NCBI GenBank assembly: GCA_014529385.2
Contig: CM043943.1
Span: 156,856,747 to 156,920,746, forward strand
Reading direction: 5' to 3'
Source: Adiantum capillus-veneris
Lineage: Eukaryota; Streptophyta; Polypodiopsida; Polypodiales; Pteridaceae
DNA: 64,000 nt
Shown here piece by piece: positions 62,342 through 64,000 of this stretch; position 1 is the stretch's first letter; each line of letters begins with the position of its first letter. Position numbers and translations under genes: made by a program. The notes under the pieces were generated by a model that saw only the letters and a list, made by a program, of their open reading frames with translations, was not told the DNA's origin and made no database searches.

Positions 62342-62988
62342 GCGGCTAAGAGGCTATTTCGAGGGTTGTCAGGGTCACCCAGGTTGACTTCTTTTATCGG
62401 GTCAGGAGGTGTAGCTGGAGAGGGCGCCTCAGAAGATGAAGAGTGAGATGTCTCTTGGAGCTTCGAGCCGTCGTGGGCTGGTGTTTGATCGATTGGAAAC
62501 TCCGCATACTCCTCTTGTAACCATCTTGGTGGAAGCTCCTCGAAGGGGAAGTCTTCAGACACAGCAGAGTGCTTTGGAGTGGACGGGGCGTCAGGCCCAG
62601 GGGGTGTTGAGGGAAAAGGTGAAACATTAGCGAACTCATGCAGAGGAGATTTCATTCCCCTTCTATGATGTGTCATAGGTTCCCCAAGGCCGACGACTTC
62701 CATTAGGGAAACACTTGAAGCATGATCATCAGGCGGGAATGACACACTTGCATCTGGGATTGACACACTTTCTTATGGATAACTTGGGTCAACTGTTTCA
62801 GCCTGAGGTTCCGGGAAAGAGGGTGTATCCATAGGCAAGGCTTGAATAGAGACCACATAGCACGGCATCGATGTGGTAGCTTCCAACCACTGCAGTAGGT
62901 CTTCGTCAGACCCGTCAGGTGGGGTAGGTTGCTCGAGATCGGGGTTGGACTGTACTAACAAAGAGCTGTGATGAACAACTGGATCCAT
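62317..62988 (-). pseudogene. Gypsy protease-RT linker, Pro/Ser-rich
   Basis: Two open pieces: 62988-62773 (NPDLEQPTPPDGSDEDLLQW) and 62766-62317 (LHEFANVSPFPSTPPGPDAP). One stop lies between them in the same frame. Low-complexity acidic/Pro-rich linker as found between protease and RT in the Athila/Tat group. No domain. Confidence 0.55.
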
Positions 62989-63452
62989 GCCTCCTTCGAG
63001 TCGAATTGGTTACATGGGGGAACCAGGAGTATTTATCCACATGGCATCGTTTACCCCAATCATGAAGTTTCTTAGTGTGCCTCAACCATGGTCTACCAAT
63101 AAGCAAAGGAAATCCTTCCTCCACTTGCGGAAGATTGACCACCACAAAATCCAAGCTAAAGGTGAAGTCTTGTACCTTTAGAGGCACCTTGCCTACTATG
63201 CCCATTGGATAGACTGTCCTCTAGTCGGCCAATGTAATAGTGGATGGAGCAGGGCGGGTAGGCTGCAGACCTAAAGCCAACGTAGTGAACTCTGGCATCA
63301 GATTGATCCCAAATCCACCATCCACTATGACGCCTGAGAATTGATGACGAAGAATAGATACAGTGAGACGAGGACTTTTGTAATTGGTGAGGGGAGCAGC
63401 TAGATAAGAAATCATGTAAGACTCTGAGGACTGTACGGGGAGGTGCCCGCAA
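62915..63452 (-). pseudogene. Gypsy aspartic protease
   Basis: Reads SILRHQFSGVIVDGGFGINL, MPEFTTLALG, and after a stop near 63220 VKVQDFTFSLDFVVVNLP-like KVQDFTFSLDFVVVNLPQVE, FPLLIGRPWLRHTKKLHDW. The DGGFG site is the D-G-G-S-G variant of the Athila/Tat proteases (Ser to Phe). It starts right after the tRNA-like sequence, so the gag that normally precedes it is lost. Confidence 0.8.
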
Positions 63453-63522
63453 CTAGGCCCTGTACGCGGGTATTTGACTTGTAATCAAGGGATTGTGGGT
63501 TCGGGTCTCACCGGGCGTGCCA
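63443..63522 (+). tRNA. tRNA-Thr(TGT)-like sequence with CCA, containing the Gypsy PBS
   Basis: The anticodon arm TTTGA-CTTGTAA-TCAAG is well paired. The T arm is GTGGG-TTCGGGT-CTCAC. The acceptor pairs are GTGCCCG (63443-63449) with CGGGCGT (63512-63518), two of them wobble, then G and CCA (63520-63522). The D arm is degenerate. Nuclear tRNA genes do not encode CCA, so this is probably a reverse-transcribed tRNA copy. On minus its last bases read TGGCACGCCCGG, four bases from the LTR: the PBS of the Gypsy element. Probably not a working gene. Confidence 0.6.
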
Positions 63523-63526
63523 AAAA

Positions 63527-64000
63527 TGAGAGCACCTGTAGCGGAGATAATGTGTCGTGCCCTCTATAGTGGGTGCTCCTCAGTGCAATGTGCGTGATAT
63601 CTCACTCCACAGAATGAAAACATAGAAGACAAAGAACAACAGAGTAAGAACAACAGAGCTACAACAATACGACTAGCTGAACAACACGAACATCGACAAA
63701 CTCAAAGAAACCCATACAGATTCTGGCATGGTAGCACACTCAGCTCCAACCCAGATCTCATTGGTACAATGGGGGTGTCGAGGCTCAATTGTGCATGGAT
63801 GGTGCAGACGTGCTATGTACAACTCTGATGATAGACTCTAGATGACTAACCATACAAAAGTAGATAATGCATAAAACCCAACAGCTACGGATATATACAA
63901 TCATAAAGAGCCACCAATGGCTCACCAATATCTAATCCAGCTAAGCATATCTCTGAACTGTGCTGGTGGTGCGCTGGCCATGGTGTCGACTGGACCACCA
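63527..64000 (-). repeat. Gypsy 5' LTR, cut by the window end
   Basis: Begins TGAGAGCACC four bases from the PBS. The part 63722-64000 matches 46027-46312. The minus-strand transcription start side lies beyond 64000. Confidence 0.75.

Larger units (their letters stand above)
56330..63526 (-). mobile_element. Gypsy (Athila/Tat-like) pol without gag, split by a gag-only element
   Basis: On minus the order is PBS (63511-63522), protease, linker, RT, RNase H, integrase zinc finger and core, then the integrase tail at 56551-56330 after the inserted element. The order PR-RT-RH-INT defines Ty3/Gypsy; the protease motif VIVDGGFGINLMPE and RT motif SFMDGFSGYNQ point to the Athila/Tat side. No gag lies between PBS and protease. 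Stops and frameshifts are present. The 5' LTR starts at 63527 and runs off the window. Confidence 0.85.

Noticed and set aside
63443-63522. Functional nuclear tRNA-Thr gene
   Set aside because: Encoded CCA, a degenerate D arm, wobble acceptor pairs and exact PBS position argue for a tRNA-derived retroelement sequence.

Overview
The window looks like nuclear DNA of a land plant with a large, transposon-packed genome. The only host gene I can support is the 5' part of a HYDIN orthologue, an axonemal central-pair protein. Among land plants HYDIN is expected only where sperm are flagellated, so a bryophyte, lycophyte, fern, cycad or Ginkgo is likely; I cannot choose among them. Everything else is nested retrotransposons, many of them non-autonomous.

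Region by region. (1) 143-11662: nine HYDIN exons on +, with phases that join correctly. Intron 4 holds an antisense LINE (1824-8782, perfect 16-bp target duplication at 1808-1823 and 8783-8798), itself interrupted by a small Copia element (6719-8694, 5-bp target duplication). No further HYDIN exon was recognised downstream. (2) 11985-13500: a Copia 3' end with an internally duplicated LTR, a LINE scrap and a gag scrap. (3) 14442-25738: a second LINE on +, whose ORF1 is split by a 6.7-kb element (14514-21237) with 2.3-kb LTRs and only a gag (TR-GAG type). (4) 25739-27797: LTR plus gag of another family, cut off by a LINE fragment. (5) 27797-35000: two copies of a third LINE family with an RRM-type ORF1; one is nearly complete (minus strand), the other has the inverted layout expected of twin priming.

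(6) 35288-46024: the oddest part, a 10.7-kb unit with inverted ends and a roughly 297-bp periodic array marked by a conserved palindrome (TATCGCGATA). It encodes on the minus strand a decayed gag, several zinc knuckles, two aspartic-protease-like domains and a repeated Trp/Gly motif, but no reverse transcriptase or integrase. (7) 46025-46473: part of a Gypsy LTR family also present at the window's right edge. (8) 46474-50738: a near head-to-head palindrome with 2.1-kb arms. (9) 50784-55570: a G-rich minisatellite split by a non-autonomous LTR element (50908-55192, target duplication CCAAT). (10) 56330-63526: a Gypsy pol on minus (protease, RT, RNase H, integrase) with no gag, split by a gag-only LTR element (56552-59800). 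Its primer-binding site is the end of a complete tRNA-like sequence that includes CCA.

Gag-only and pol-only elements sit side by side, which would fit trans-complementation, though most copies here are decayed. Boundaries were placed by eye from LTR comparison, target duplications, PBS/PPT and reading frames; family calls rest on motifs, not on database searches.
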